A DNA stretch of 64,000 nucleotides from Delphinus delphis (lineage: Eukaryota > Chordata > Mammalia > Artiodactyla > Delphinidae): contig NC_082698.1 in NCBI RefSeq assembly GCF_949987515.2, forward strand, positions 30,346,070-30,410,069. The letters run 5' to 3'. The position numbers and the translations under genes are program-made. How positions within the stretch are numbered: the first letter of the stretch is position 1; the number at the start of each line of letters is the position of its first letter. The notes under the pieces were generated by a model. That model was given only the letters and a program-made list of their open reading frames with translations. It made no database searches and was not told the origin of the DNA. Positions 10,470 to 22,084 of this stretch are shown piece after piece.

Positions 10470-11080
10470 TGGTGGTAAGAACATGAGCTTTGCATTCAGT
10501 TAAGCTTGGATTCAGTTCCTAGCCTTTTTTTTTAATTAAAAAAATTTTTTTTAAATTAATTAATTTATTTGTTTTTATTTTTGGCTGTGTTGGGTCTTCG
10601 TTGCTGTGCGCGGGCTTTCTCTAGTGGTGAGCCAGGGCTATTCTTCATTGCGGTGCACGGGCTTCTCATCATAGTGGCTTCTCTTGTTGCAGAGCACGGG
10701 CTCTAGGCCCGCGGGCTTCAGTACTTATGGCACGTGGGCTCAGTAGTTGTGGCTTGTGGGCTCTAGAGCGCAGGCTTAGTAGTTGTGGTGCACAGGCTTA
10801 GTTGCTCCGCGGTATGTGGGATCTTACCGGACCACGGCTCGAACCCGTGTCCCCTGCACTGGCAGGCGGATTCTTAACCTCAGTTCCCAGCCTTAATAGC
10901 TGTATATCTTAGGGCAAGTTTATTTGTGTAGGCTTCACATTCTTCACCTGTAAAATAGCAAGAGCATTACCTCATGCACAGGTTGTTGTGAGGGTAAATG
11001 AGGCAATATACGTAAAGAACTCAGAGCAACACCTAGCACAAAATATGCACTTAGTACAGGTAGCTGTTACTGCCATTAAG
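10470..11080 (+). repeat. MIR split by a SINE
   Basis: The left part (10470-10526) and right part (10880-11080) are one MIR in sense orientation. The right part has AGGTTGTTGTGAGGGTAAAT and AACACCTAGCACAAAATATG. Confidence 0.8.
10527..10879 (-). mobile_element. CHR SINE, 5'-truncated, inside MIR
   Basis: Minus strand. The host MIR sequence TCAGTTCCTAGCCTT (10512-10526) is duplicated as TCAGTTCCCAGCCTT (10880-10894). The SINE lacks its first 22 or so bases: it stops at GCGGATTCTTAACC without the usual complement of the 5' end. Confidence 0.9.
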
Positions 11081-11261
11081 ATGATTTAATGAACTGAGAT
11101 TAGAGCAGGAGGACAAAGTGATGTGTACTTGGTAGAGAGTAAACAATTCTCCCTCAGTTTAGAAAATAATAAGTATAGATTTCTCTAGCTTTTGGGTGGA
11201 ATGTTTGCAGAAATAAATATTTATAAATGTGTTTAATGCTCCTTTTTCTCTTTCAGCCTAG

Positions 11262-11272
11262 GATTCCTCTGA
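11262..11272 (+). CDS. ARHGAP19: ARHGAP19 terminal coding segment and stop
   Basis: Using the second of two AGs (11260-11261), the split codon G|GA is followed by TTC CTC TGA, giving a C-terminus ...KKGFL and a stop at 11270-11272. This matches the human C-terminus as I recall it. It also makes the three recalled phosphosites fall on T404, S422 and T476 of a 494-aa protein. The upstream AG (11255-11256) follows a stronger pyrimidine tract. It would give ...KKA and a TAG at 11259-11261. Confidence 0.75.
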
Positions 11273-12109
11273 AGGATCCAGAGGTTTCCTGTTGTCCACC
11301 CAGAATTTTCTCTTTTGTGGGCCAGGTGCCATTACCACTCACAGAGAAGCTTGGACTTGCAGCTTGCTTGCTGCATGTTGAATTGTGAAAGCCAACTAAT
11401 CCTGTGACTTGACTTACGCCTCTAGCCCCACTCAGTGGGTGACATCTACAGACTCTGCCTGCTGAACCAGTGCTAGCGACTCTCTCTCTCTCTTTAAAAA
11501 AACATTATGGGGAAACCACTAACCAGCCAAATCGGCGTAGACAGCACAGTAAATGAGTAGAACCAGGCAGACTCCTGTGCTCATTCCATGTATTTGTTTA
11601 GGCAGATTCTATTTTTAAAATATTTGAAATCTGTGCTCAATTGCCAGTGATTTTTTTAAAAAGTGCTGTCAATCCTGGTGGATTGATGTTATTTTTAACT
11701 GATAGCTTGGGCTTTTCTCTATTTTGATAGTTTTGGGAGATGTTTTGGTTATTGTTTCTTGTTTATTTGTTGTTTGTGTATTTTAAAAGGTAAAAAATCA
11801 AAATGGGCTCTAAGCCAGATGTCTTTCCTCTCTTTTTCACCTTAAGCTTTGGGAAAGCTCTTTAACTTATGAGGCTTTACTCCTCAATACCTATTTTTGT
11901 CCAAAGAATTTATAGCTTTCCTGGAAATTCTTTTATTATTTCTTGGGCCTGAGATTGTAGGTATTTGGCCTGCAGTATCAAAAAAGGAGAATTCAGAATG
12001 ATACAATATTTAAACAAATAATATTAAACTGTGGCCCTTCTTCCCTCCCTCCATTTTCTCTCCTTTCCTCTCTTCCCCTTTCCTCAGTGATGTCAAAATA
12101 GTTGTGTGG

Positions 12110-12304
12110 GGCTTCCCCGGTGGCGCAGTGGTTGAGAGTCCGCCTGCCGATGCAGGGGACGCGGGTTCGTGCCCCGGTCCAGGAAGATCCCACATGCCGC
12201 AGAGTGGCTGGGCCCGTGAGCCATGGCCGCTGAGCCTGCGCGTCCAGAGCCTGTGCTCCGCAATGGGAAAGGCCATGACAGTGAGAGGCCCGCGTACCGC
12301 AAAA
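12110..12304 (+). mobile_element. CHR SINE, short type, in 3' UTR
   Basis: Plus-strand copy starting GGCTTCCCCGGTGGCGCAGT and ending in poly-A. A perfect target-site duplication AAAATAGTTGTGTGG lies at 12095-12109 and 12305-12319. Confidence 0.93.
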
Positions 12305-13270
12305 AAAATAGTTGTGTGGTTGCTGAACTCCTTTCCTTCATTCAGTTTCCTCTCGCCTAAAACAGCTCTGGTGCCAGTGTGGTGCCAGTACTTCTGTGAC
12401 AAATCACTGGGGCTCAAGGAATATCACCAACAGCTTACTTGAGACTTGCTGAAACTCCTGTATGTAGTGGAAGCTCTGGAGAGGGACTAGGATGGGGCTG
12501 GCTTTATGGCCAGGACAACTCTTGATGGGTGGGATTATATTGCATCCTTCTAAGGGATCAGGTGTGCAGGCTGGACCGTCTCCTGAGAGCCAGCTGGAGT
12601 CAGAGGGAGGAAGTGAGCATCAGTCTCCACAGGGCTGAGAGATTTAAAGTAGACAATGGTCTTATTTGGAAGCAGTTGTGGTTTATCACCCATGTTCAAG
12701 GGTGGCTGCTGGCCCACCCCTCTCCTTGTCAAGATGGGCATAGGGAGTAGTTTGGAGATGGGCTGGAGCTTTGACCGTGTTGGGATGTTCACATGTGTTT
12801 GAGGTGAGCAGTGGCATGGCTCTGATTTAGTGTGAGAACTCACTGCCCAGAGAGCAGCAGGGCAGGTGGGAATGTTAGTCTGTGCCTGCTCTGTTAGGTG
12901 TGTAACCTTTCTCACCCTGTGTGCCAGAACTGAGTCAGGCCTCAGTGGGGGGGCAGTTGCCCAGCAAACCATGACTTGCTGACCTATTTTTAAACAGTTG
13001 AAATGCTGTGTTGTTGCTGAAACAAAAGATGAGTCTGGGGAGCACAGTTTGGTTTTGCATCCGGATGTCAGTCCTGGCTTCCGTATTTTCTGTTTCTTCT
13101 GCTGCTGTAACAGCAGTAGTAGAGAAAAATGTAAAATTTGGCTGTCCAACTTGATAGATTGTGAACAATAGATGGCTAGGAGTATAAAACTGCTCAGAAG
13201 CCCCTTTCTCTAGAGCAGTTTTATATAATTCTTAAAAATACTTATTAGCAAGTTCATTTGTGTAGGGTTC

Positions 13271-13475
13271 TTCTTTTTTTTTTGTGGTACGCGGGCCTCT
13301 CACTGTTGTGGCCTCTCCTGTTGCGGCGCACAGGCTCCGGACACGCAGGCTCAGCGGCCATGGCTCACGGGCCCAGCCGCTCTGTGGCATGTGGGATCTT
13401 CCCCGACCGGGGCACAAACCTGTGTCCCCTGCATCAGCAGGCGGACTCTCAACCACTGCGCCATCAGGGAAGCCC
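13271..13475 (-). mobile_element. CHR SINE, short type, in 3' UTR
   Basis: Minus-strand copy of the same subtype as 12110-12304: poly-T, then GTGGTACGCGGGCCTCTCAC, ending at the complement of the 5' end. No convincing target-site duplication is visible. Confidence 0.9.
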
Positions 13476-13915
13476 CTAGGCTAAAGTGTGTTCTCCCTTA
13501 ACTTGATACTTGCTTTCTTTATTTGTCTAAGTTGTCTCATTCCGTAGTGGTGTGGTCTGTTAAACATGGTCTGGCATAGGTGGAGAGAGCAGAGCAGTGA
13601 CCTGATACCTCCTTGTCATTGAGTTTGTTCTGTGGTTCTGTTTAAGGGAGGTAGCTGAGATTTAGGAGACTTTCTTTGGTTGAATGCAACTGGTAATCCA
13701 GGTTCGTGTTCCAGGGCTGGGGTCGTGAGAGATGTCTGTCACATGCTTTTATATAGCTTGCCCGCTTGGGCAGTTTATTTGGGTATTTGGGTATGTGTGT
13801 TTCATTAAAGTATTTATTAAATATGATTTCCCTTGCTGTAAGGGTATGATAGGTCTTTTCCTTCTTTTTTCTTTTTTAACAGAAGCTGTGAACTAGTTGG
13901 AATCCAAATTTGAGA

Positions 13916-13921
13916 AATAAA
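13916..13921 (+). terminator. ARHGAP19: Candidate proximal poly-A signal
   Basis: AATAAA in ...TTTGAGAAATAAACAGAG; the T-rich downstream signal is weak. It could end a shorter ARHGAP19 transcript that still carries both SINEs. Confidence 0.4.
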
Positions 13922-15445
13922 CAGAGTAACCTTCTGCCTTATAATATGTAACTATTTTAATCCTGCGGAATCTTTGCAAAAACAAAAACCCTTTAGCATT
14001 TGCTCCAGAAGGATACTGTTGCCCTTCTGACTTGGTGGGCAGATATTTTTGAGCCAGTATTTAACAATTTTTAAAATCTATAATATTTTAAAACTCTGTT
14101 TTCTATGTTTATTTTTTGTGTTGGAACAATCTCTTTGGAAATGCCTCTTGTTGCTTTTAAAATTTCATTTCTTTCTGGGGTCAGTTGCAATGGGTTTTGA
14201 TGTGATATCACTATGGGGCAGTGTATTTATGCCAGAGGGCTCAAGCATAAAAAATGCAGACCACTTCCTTGATTCACATCTGTACTGGGCGAGCTATACT
14301 GGTTGAATCAGTGAAAACCATGGGCACTGGAGTTTCTAACCTTTTACAATGGTTGACTTTTGCACTGGGACCAATGAATCTGGTTTGAAAGACTCCATTG
14401 CAGCAGTGAATAGAGGATTAGGTGATACTGATTGTACCTGAGTGCCAAAACATATTAAAGGAGGTGGTATCTGATCATAACTGAAACCGCTGTTGATCCT
14501 CCACAAGCTTGTTACCCTGAATGTCTTTCCAGAGTTAGGAATGACGAGGGGGTACCCTTGGGAAATGGAGTAGTATAGGGTTAACTGTTGACCACTGGGT
14601 GTTCCAGAGGTGGCTGTTTTGCTGGCTTGTAAGAAAGCCAGTGGTTCCAGAGTGTCAGAGCAGGGCCATTCTCTCCTCTGGAACAGCAGTGTTTCTGTTC
14701 AGCTTTTCTCACAGAAACCTGTGTTAGGATACGGTTTAAAACACTGCCTTCTAGGAGAACCTGTGGTCCCAGAGTGACTAGCTGTGTGGCCATGCATAAC
14801 TGGGGAAGCCACCTTGGGAATGACTTCTCTGGACTTTGTCTGCTTCCTTCATACAGGGCCTCGCACAGATGCTTGAAACTGATGGCTCTCGTTCTGAAGT
14901 CTTTTCTAAGTAGAACTCCTTTCCCCAGGAGAGAGCCTCATCCCTGCCCTCCTGCATCTGGAAGCCTTGGTACTGAAGACAGGACCTTGATCCAAACTGG
15001 ATACTAGCAATTGGCAGGATTGCTCTAGAATTTGGGGAAGATTTGGGTTTCTAAGATGCACAAGCTTTTCAGACCAGTAGTAATTAATCCAATCTAAAAC
15101 TCACTATAGGAGAGCTGGCTTTCCTAGACAGGTAATGCTGAACTCCTTCCACAGGTGGAGAGTGGATGCGTGGGCTAGCAAGGAGGTGGAGTAAGTACTT
15201 AATAGCCTGAGTGCTTGGGTTACCATGGAAACTGGAGTGTGCGTGGCCACAGCAGGTGCTAAAGAGCCATTGAGCACTCCCCCGGACATGTTTGGGGACC
15301 AGCAGAACTGGTTGGGAAAAACACTCCTGCCCCAGGGTCCTTTCTTCATAGCAAGGATTTCCTTTTCGCTATCCCCAAGCTTGCTCAACAAGAGAAACAA
15401 GGTTTCTTAACTGTCTAACCATTTTTTATTTTTCATTCTTATTCA

Positions 15446-15480
15446 ACTATATCATATATATATATATTTATATATATATG
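15446..15480. repeat. AT microsatellite
   Basis: Alternating AT/TA run, about 35 bp, close to the likely transcript end. Confidence 0.85.
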
Positions 15481-15536
15481 TAACTGTAAAGAAACATATG
15501 CATTGTTTTTCTTTTATATTCATGTAATATTCTGAA

Positions 15537-15542
15537 ATTAAA
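15537..15542 (+). terminator. ARHGAP19: Candidate distal poly-A signal of ARHGAP19
   Basis: ATTAAA, the commonest variant signal, followed within 40 bp by T-rich and GT-rich sequence (TTTCTTTTGTTTC, TTTGACTGGTCTC). This suits cleavage near 15555-15570. A SINE begins just downstream, at 15608. Confidence 0.5.
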
Positions 15543-15607
15543 TTTCTTTTGTTTCATATCTATAGGCTTTGACTGGTCTCTTAATTCACATTTGACTGAT
15601 GGATTAT

Positions 15608-15945
15608 TATTATTTTTTAATAAAGTTATTTTATTTTATTTAGTTTTGGCTGCGTTCGGTCTTTGTTGCTGCGTGTGGGCTTTTCTAGCTGTGGCGAGCG
15701 GGGGCTACTCTACGTTGCAATGCGTGGGCATCTCATTGCGGTGGCTTCTCTTGTTGTGGAGCATGGGCTCTAGGTGCGCAGGCTTCAGTAGTTGTGGCTC
15801 GTGGGCTCTAGAACGCAGGCTCAGTAGTTGTGGCACACAGGCTTAGTTGTTCCGCGGCATGTGGGATCTTCCGGGACCAGGGCTCAAACCCGTGTCCCCT
15901 GCCTTGGCAGGCGGATTCTTAACCACTGAGCCACCAGGGAAGTCC
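15608..15945 (-). mobile_element. CHR SINE, long type
   Basis: Minus-strand copy. CTGATGGATTATT (from 15596) and TTGATGGATTATT (from 15946) form the target-site duplication. It inserted just past the probable ARHGAP19 cleavage site. Confidence 0.92.
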
Positions 15946-17112
15946 TTGATGGATTATTTTAAAGAGAGGTTGCCTCTTAAAAAATTTTTTTTGAGTTTAA
16001 TTGATAGAGGTTGATAGAGGTTGCCTCTTGTTCTGAGGAATATGAAATCTAAGAAAAGTGCGTCTTTGGTTTGTTTTCCAGCTGGGTGGGTGGGTTCAGG
16101 GGGAGTAGGGCTTTTGGCTGATAGGAAATGGGATTGGAACCTCCGGGAATTTTGAGCTTCCTGATTTCCCTTGGCTGAGTCTAGAATGCTTTGCACAGAT
16201 TTTAGTTTCACACATAATCTTTATTTCCTCGTTTAAAAATAAGGAGTGATATTTATAGTAACAGTAAAAACCAAGTGACATTTTCATCTAGGCCAGCAAG
16301 TTGTAGTATTTAGACAACTCTGGTTGAAATGTTGTTTCTGCCACTTATGTATATGGGCTTGGGCATGTTCCCTCCTCTGTAAGGTGGGGATAACAATGTC
16401 GTATCAATGATGCCATGCTCTCAGAGGTAAGGACTTAGCGTGAAAGGTTTTAATCTGGAGTCTGTGATTTTGCTTCAGGAATCTTTTGCTCCTGTAATTC
16501 TATGTAAAATTTTGTGTATGTTTGAATTTTTCTAAGGGAGAGATTTCAGAGCTTCCACAAGAATCCCAGAGGAGTCCTTGACCACTAAATACTGAGAACC
16601 ACTAGCCTTACACAGTGCCTGGCAGATGGCAAGTATCCATTCAATGTTAATTCTTTCTCTCTCTGCCAAGGATACATTTTATAATCAGCAGCTTATTGAT
16701 GCTGACATAGTTATTTTTGATAACAAAGGAATTACTTAAATTCGGAATAGAAATAAGAACTCTGCTGCTGTCTTTGCTCCGTTACCTGCCCATGTGCTCC
16801 TCTTGAGCTGTGTTAGCTCCCTAGGTGCTGCTCAAACTGTCCCTTTTCTCCTCATCCCCTGAGGACCAACTTGTATTATTTACTATAGAAGAAGGAGCCA
16901 GTTCTGTTCTTTTAGAGTGAAATGTGGAGTGACTCTTAGAGATAGTACACGGGAAACAAGAGTAATGCAAAAGAAAAAGGGGTGGAGGGACAGGAGTTAT
17001 TCTGGAAAACAGGAAGAGGATCAAAATGCCTGGTACAGTGCTGAGCACATAATCATTAATAATGAATCACAGAAAGGAATGAAGAAGCAGATGTGCATTA
17101 AACAGTGGGAAG
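15946..17112. other. Intergenic, mostly unrecognised
   Basis: Contains a MIR-like segment at about 16290-16420 (GTTTCTGCCACTTATGTATA...AGGTGGGGATAACAATG) and an L2-like snippet at 16610-16655. A short direct repeat, AGAGGTTGCCTCTT, occurs at about 15965 and 16013. I recognise nothing else. Confidence 0.6.
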
Positions 17113-17248
17113 TGGGACACTTCCCTGGCAGTCCAGTGGTTAAGACTCTGCCATTCCAACGCAGGGGGCGTGGGTTTGATCCCTCGTTGAGCAACTAAGA
17201 TCGCACGTGCCGCGTGGTGTGGCAAAAAAACAAAAACAAACAAACAAA
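17113..17248 (+). mobile_element. CHR-type SINE, short older copy
   Basis: Starts with a diverged GGGACACTTCCCTGG motif and ends in an A-rich (CAAA)n tail. The duplication AAACAGTGGGAAG lies at 17100-17112 and 17250-17262. Confidence 0.85.
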
Positions 17249-17262
17249 AAAACAGTGGGAAG

Positions 17263-18504
17263 GGGTGATGGGAAAAGAGAGAACTGGGAAGAAAGAATCT
17301 TCCTTAGTTTCCCCCCTTCCAGGGCTTTTGTGCCCTGTGGCGGGCTGCCCACTTTTGCTGCCACTTACATTCCTGAATTAGAAGCACACTGCATGGGGCG
17401 GGTAGGAATGGTGAAGAAGCCTGAGCTCCAGGCTAGAGGGTCATGATGGGACCATCAAGCTTGTTTAGATGCTTCTTTTAAGTCCCAGCCTCTTAATTTC
17501 CCCATAAAAAGCAAAAACAGAAAGCAAAAATTAGGGTTGAACAATGGCCAAGTTGTTCATTAATATCTTACCCTTTATCTGCAGCATCCAATGCCCAGAT
17601 CCCCAGAGACTTCGACCTTGGAACCAGCATGGAGGTTAGCAGGAGGGGCCCTTGGTGTCATTGTTAGCTTTCCCCTTTTATTCCTGGAAATCAGTCTTTT
17701 CAATGCCTCGGTACTGAGGAATGCTTAATTCAATAGAGCCATACTGGTGGGCAACAGAGAAGGGAAACAGACTGCCTTAAAATTGTGAGCACAGAAGCCA
17801 TTCCTCAATGTCATTGTATAGAAGTGGGGGCTGCTTTTAAGAACTCCTCCTGTGCATGTACTTCCCAGTTTTCCAATACTGGAAGAGGAGTATAGTATGG
17901 ACTCTAAGGAATTCATGTCTGTGAATGAGAAATGAATGCCACAATTTATTGAGTGCTTATTATGCACCAGCCTTTGTACTAGCCAATTAATTCCTTGTCT
18001 CATTAAAATCATACATCTCTGAAGTATTCTTACCTCCAATTTTATAGTAAAAGACACATATGAAGAGTTTAATGTATCTGTTGTCAACTAAAACGTGGTA
18101 GAGTCAAAGTTAACATGCAGGGCTGCCTGACTTCAGGAACCGTGGTCTTATGCAGGGGTTACATACCCCAATGTCTACAGGAGCCAGGAAGGAAATGTAA
18201 AGTCATGAAAACGACAACCACTCAAGAGATTTAAAAACACATGGGAGCCAAATGCAAGTCCTCCATGGTTGGGATCTGGTCCATGAGCCCCACGTGGCAT
18301 CTGCACACTGCTGTGCTGCTTCTGGCTGGGTCCCAGTTCTGCACAGGACGTTCTCCAGAGCTGCTCAGTGCTGGCTCTGGGATGACAGCAGCTGTGTGCC
18401 TTCCAGGAATGGTGTCCAGACACAGGAGGGTGGGCGTCCACTGAAACACACTTCCCTGCACCCCCCGACTGCTGGGCACTACTCAGGGAGAGTCTCCTCA
18501 TTTC
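17263..18504. other. Intergenic; one MIR, otherwise unrecognised
   Basis: A MIR in reverse orientation covers about 17935-18150 (CACAATTTATTGAGTGCTTA to TTCAGGAACCGTGGTCTT). Overlapping ORFs at 18175-18638 have no coding support. Confidence 0.6.
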
Positions 18505-18815
18505 TTTGCTCTCCCATATGCACTGCCCAATATGGTAGCCTCTGGCCACATGTGGATTTTGAGTACTTTAAATGTGGCCATTCTAAACTGAGATGTTCTC
18601 TCAGTGTGAAATGCACTCAGATTTCAAAGACTTCCTAAGAAAAGGAAAATATAAAAATGTCTCAATAATTTTTATATTGATTACTTCTTCACATTTTGGA
18701 TATATTGGGTTAATAAAATTATACCATTAAAATTAATTTTATCTCTTTTTATCTTTTTAATGTGGCTGCTAGAAAATATTAAATTACATGTATGACTTTT
18801 ATTACTATTTTCCAC
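18505..18815. mobile_element. hAT-type non-autonomous DNA transposon
   Basis: Begins CACTGCCCAATATGGTAGCC and runs through TTTGGATATATTGGGTTAAT to TTAATGTGGCTGCTAGAAAA, the order of a common eutherian hAT-like MER element. I am unsure of the family name. A partial copy in the opposite orientation lies at 24945-25125. Confidence 0.55.
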
Positions 18816-19317
18816 ACCCCCTGGGGCTCTAATCCTAGTCTGTCCTTTCTCCCCCAGAACCTATTCCTCAACTCCATCAACTTCTGTGGCCACATCTTCT
18901 CTTTTCTTTTAGTCCTGAGACTGCCCTGGAGAGGAGAGGGGAGGACAGAGGAAAAGCAGTGACAGGTTTATCCTTTGGCTTCTCTGGGATTGGCTCCTGC
19001 CATTCATGGCTGGCTTTGGGAATCCTCAGTGTGATCCAGCTCACAGGTGTGTACCAGTGGGCTGCCGCCCTGGGGGCAGTGGGGTTCCTGCAAGGGGACT
19101 TTGTCAGGGTGTATGCCAAGCATTGCCTCTCTCCCAGAGGGTGCTGCCGTTTAGTGTTTGTTCATGTTGTGATCCATCAAAATATTTTTTAAGTTAATGA
19201 ATTCACTGTAGGTAGTGTGTGTGTCCTGTATTTTCATATGGATGAAAATGTAGCTATGAAGTGTGGAAACTGAAATTTGTGGGTATTAAGAAGGCTTTTT
19301 TTTTAAAAAAAAAGGTT

Positions 19318-20115
19318 AAGTATAAGGCTACCATATAATGCATCAACCCCACTCCTAGATATATACCCCAGAGAAATGAAAACATGTCTACACAAAAACT
19401 TGCGCACAAACCTTCAAAGCAGCATTATGCATCGTAGCCAAAAAGTGGATCCAACCCAAATGTCCATCAACAAATGAATAAACAAAATGTGGTATAGCCA
19501 TGCAATGGACTATTATTCAGCAATGGAAAGGAGTAAAGTACTAATATACTGTATGACATGGATGAATCTTGAAGACAGGCTAAATGAAAGAAGCCAGACA
19601 CAAAAGATCACATATTGTATGATTCCATTGTTACGAAATATCCAACATAGGCATATCCATAGAGACAGAAAGTGGATTCATGATTGGTTGCCAAGGGCTG
19701 GGGTGGTTGGGAGGAAATGAGGAATAACTGCTAATGAGCATGGAGTTTCGTTTGCGCATGATGAAATGTTCTAAGATCAATCGTGGTGATGGTTGCACAA
19801 CTCTGAATATATTAAAAAAATTTAATTGTACTTTTTTTTTTTTTTTTTTTTTGCGGTATGCGGGCCTCTCACTGTTGTGACCTCTCCCATTGCGGAGCAC
19901 AGGCTCCAGGCGTGCAGGCTCAGCGGCCATGGCTCACGGGCCCAGCCGCTCCGCGGCATGTGGGATCTTCCCGGACCGGGGCACGAACCCGTGTCCCCTG
20001 CATTGGCAGATGGACTCTCAACCACTGCGCCACCAGGGAAGCCCTAATTGTACATTTTTAATGGGTTAATTGTATGGTATATGAATTATATCTCAGTAAA
20101 GTTATTTCATTTTTT
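19318..20115 (+). mobile_element. L1 3' end carrying a SINE
   Basis: Sense L1 from CTACCATATAATGCATCAAC through AATGTCCATCAACAAATGAA and the 3' UTR to TATATCTCAGTAAAGTTATT. A CHR SINE interrupts it at 19832-20044. Confidence 0.85.
19832..20044 (-). mobile_element. CHR SINE, short type, nested in L1
   Basis: Poly-T of about 21, then GCGGTATGCGGGCCTCTC; ends at gggaagccc. The target-site duplication TAATTGTAC lies at 19823-19831 and 20045-20053. Confidence 0.93.
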
Positions 20116-22080
20116 AAAAAACCCACTGGAATAAAACTGACAAGGTCTAATGAAAAGAAAAAAAAAAGGCTTTTTCTATTCCTAGATGCAGAGAACTACT
20201 GAAAGCAGAAAGGGAAGCTGTGCTAATCAGAAAAGGAGAGAAAACATTAAAAATGTAACCTCCCTCCTCCATGACCCACTGTCCTGGGCATAAGGACCCA
20301 TTAGTCATTCTGTTCAGCTTGGGAGGCCCAGGGCCAGAGCCTTCTGCCTCTCCCTGATGAAAAGCCCCTGGGGTTTAGTGGAAACCTCATGCCCCAGTAA
20401 TCCAGGCTTTATGAAGTCCTTGAATGTAGCTGAACTTGACCATTAATGAGGGGTCTTGTACTGCAGCCACTTCTTGAACACTTGCTGTGTGTATTGCGTT
20501 GAATGAACCAGGAAAGAGGAGGAGAGTGGAGAGGAGAGGATAGTCCTCTTCTTGGTCTCTGCTTCCCTCTCCCAAGTCTGCTCTTTCCAGAGGAATCTGG
20601 AAACCATCTGGTTTGGAGGAAAAGGGGATATATTTAGTCTGAAGCAGAGACAGACATAGAATCAGAGCCAGTCAGATCTGTTTGGGACTTAGCAGTAATG
20701 GTGCCCCCTCAGGGTCCTTGTGAGGAGGGAAGGGGGTCTGAGGACACTAGGTTCCCCACGCCCGCTTCAGCCAGGGAGCTCCCTTGTCTCTGGCTTAGAG
20801 TAAGATTTTTAAAAATCAGTCCTGAAAATCATCGAACTAGCTCACGAACGACGTTTTACAGACAGAAACAGAGATTTGGAAAGACGGTGACTTGGGACTG
20901 AGATGATCCATCCAGTGAGTGGCAGTGAGAGGCAGTGCGGAGACTTGAAACCATCTCTCTTTTAAAATCAACTCTACTAAGTGTACTGTTTGATAAGTTT
21001 CGACAGATGTATACATCCCTGTAGCTCACGCCCCAATTAAGAGGTATGACATCCCCATCACTCCAGATAGTTCTCTTGTTCCATTTTACAGTCAGTCACC
21101 CTGTGCCTGCCCCAGGCTGCCATCTCATTTCTATCACTGGAGATTATTTTTGTCACTAATCCCATCTCCTAAATTGTAGTTAGTGTGTTGGCTCTGCCTC
21201 CTTTCACTCCCTGGCTGACTGTATCTCTTTTGAGGTGGAGGAGGGAGGACCCTTGTTTCTGGGGCCCATGGCAGGAAATGAGAAGAGTGAGGCTTTTGGA
21301 GACCTGAGTTCCTTGAAGGCAGGAGCTGTTCTTCATATTGTTTCTACAATGCCTCATACAACACCTGGCACCGTGGAGGCTCTTAGTAAATGTGCTGAAC
21401 TGGATCAGACCTGTCCAATAATAGAAAGATCATCTGTTGGAGACGCTGTTTGGTTCCTTCCTGCATGAAAATGTGCTGAGAGTGGTGGTGCCTGTCACTA
21501 AGGAACACAGGAGAACTTGAGCTTTCCTGCCTTGAGCGATAGATGCAAGGGCAGGAACTGTGTCCAATCATCTGGGTTCTGCCCCTGTGACACAGTGCAC
21601 TGGGAGAGACAGTGGATTCTAATGTGATGTGGGAGGTGGCAAGGTAGAGCTGAGTGCTGTCGAAGCAGAGAGCGGGGCACAGAGTCCAGCTGAGAGATTT
21701 GGGGAAGCTTTTCTGGAGGGCACATGAGAGACCAATCATGGTGCATGTGATATAACTGCTCTGAGTGAGAGGATGGAGTATACGTGGCCCCTGAAGTTGC
21801 TGTCATCATAAGATTCTATAAGTAATAGGCTTGTTGAATGGCCATAAGTGCCCACAGGTAGCCACACAAATTTGTAATTTGGGTCAGAAGATGGCCTGAT
21901 TTTCTCCAACAATGTTTTGCTTCCTGGAAACAGCAATGGAAATGCATGGATGGTTGGAGGTGAAACATTTTGGGCCCTGCAGACACGAAGAAAGGCAGAG
22001 GGGCAAGGAAGCATCTGGTGTCTGTGAGAGCCATGGAAAATAGCAAGTGTTGCAACACAGAGCACAAGTAGAATGCATAT
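20116..22080. other. Intergenic, mostly unrecognised
   Basis: An L1-like antisense fragment is visible at about 20960-21150 (TTTCGACAGATGTATACATC). An L2 3' end lies at about 21290-21395 (TCCTTGAAGGCAGGAGCTGT...GCTCTTAGTAAATGTGCTG). The ORFs here lack coding support. Confidence 0.55.
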
Positions 22081-22084
22081 GTAG

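Larger units (their letters stand above)
7003..11261 (+). other. ARHGAP19: ARHGAP19 last intron, SINE- and MIR-rich
   Basis: Donor GTACTA at 7003. The acceptor region has two AGs 5 nt apart (11255-11256 and 11260-11261). It contains two MIRs, four CHR SINEs, a MER20 and an L2 fragment. At 8805-9100 and 9100-9440 I see nothing beyond pyrimidine-rich sequence. Confidence 0.8.
11273..15560 (+). other. ARHGAP19: ARHGAP19 probable 3' UTR
   Basis: Sequence after the stop codon, with no recognised exon, up to a poly-A signal at 15537-15542. It is fairly repeat-poor apart from two short-type CHR SINEs in opposite orientation (12110-12304 and 13271-13475). An earlier AATAAA at 13916 could give a shorter form. 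The length of about 4.3 kb is inferred from the signals, not from transcript evidence. Several ORFs of 60-199 codons inside are chance. Confidence 0.55.

Noticed and set aside
12550..13149. 199-codon ORF on the minus strand
   Set aside because: Lies antisense in the probable ARHGAP19 3' UTR; no family, no splice sites, low-complexity composition.
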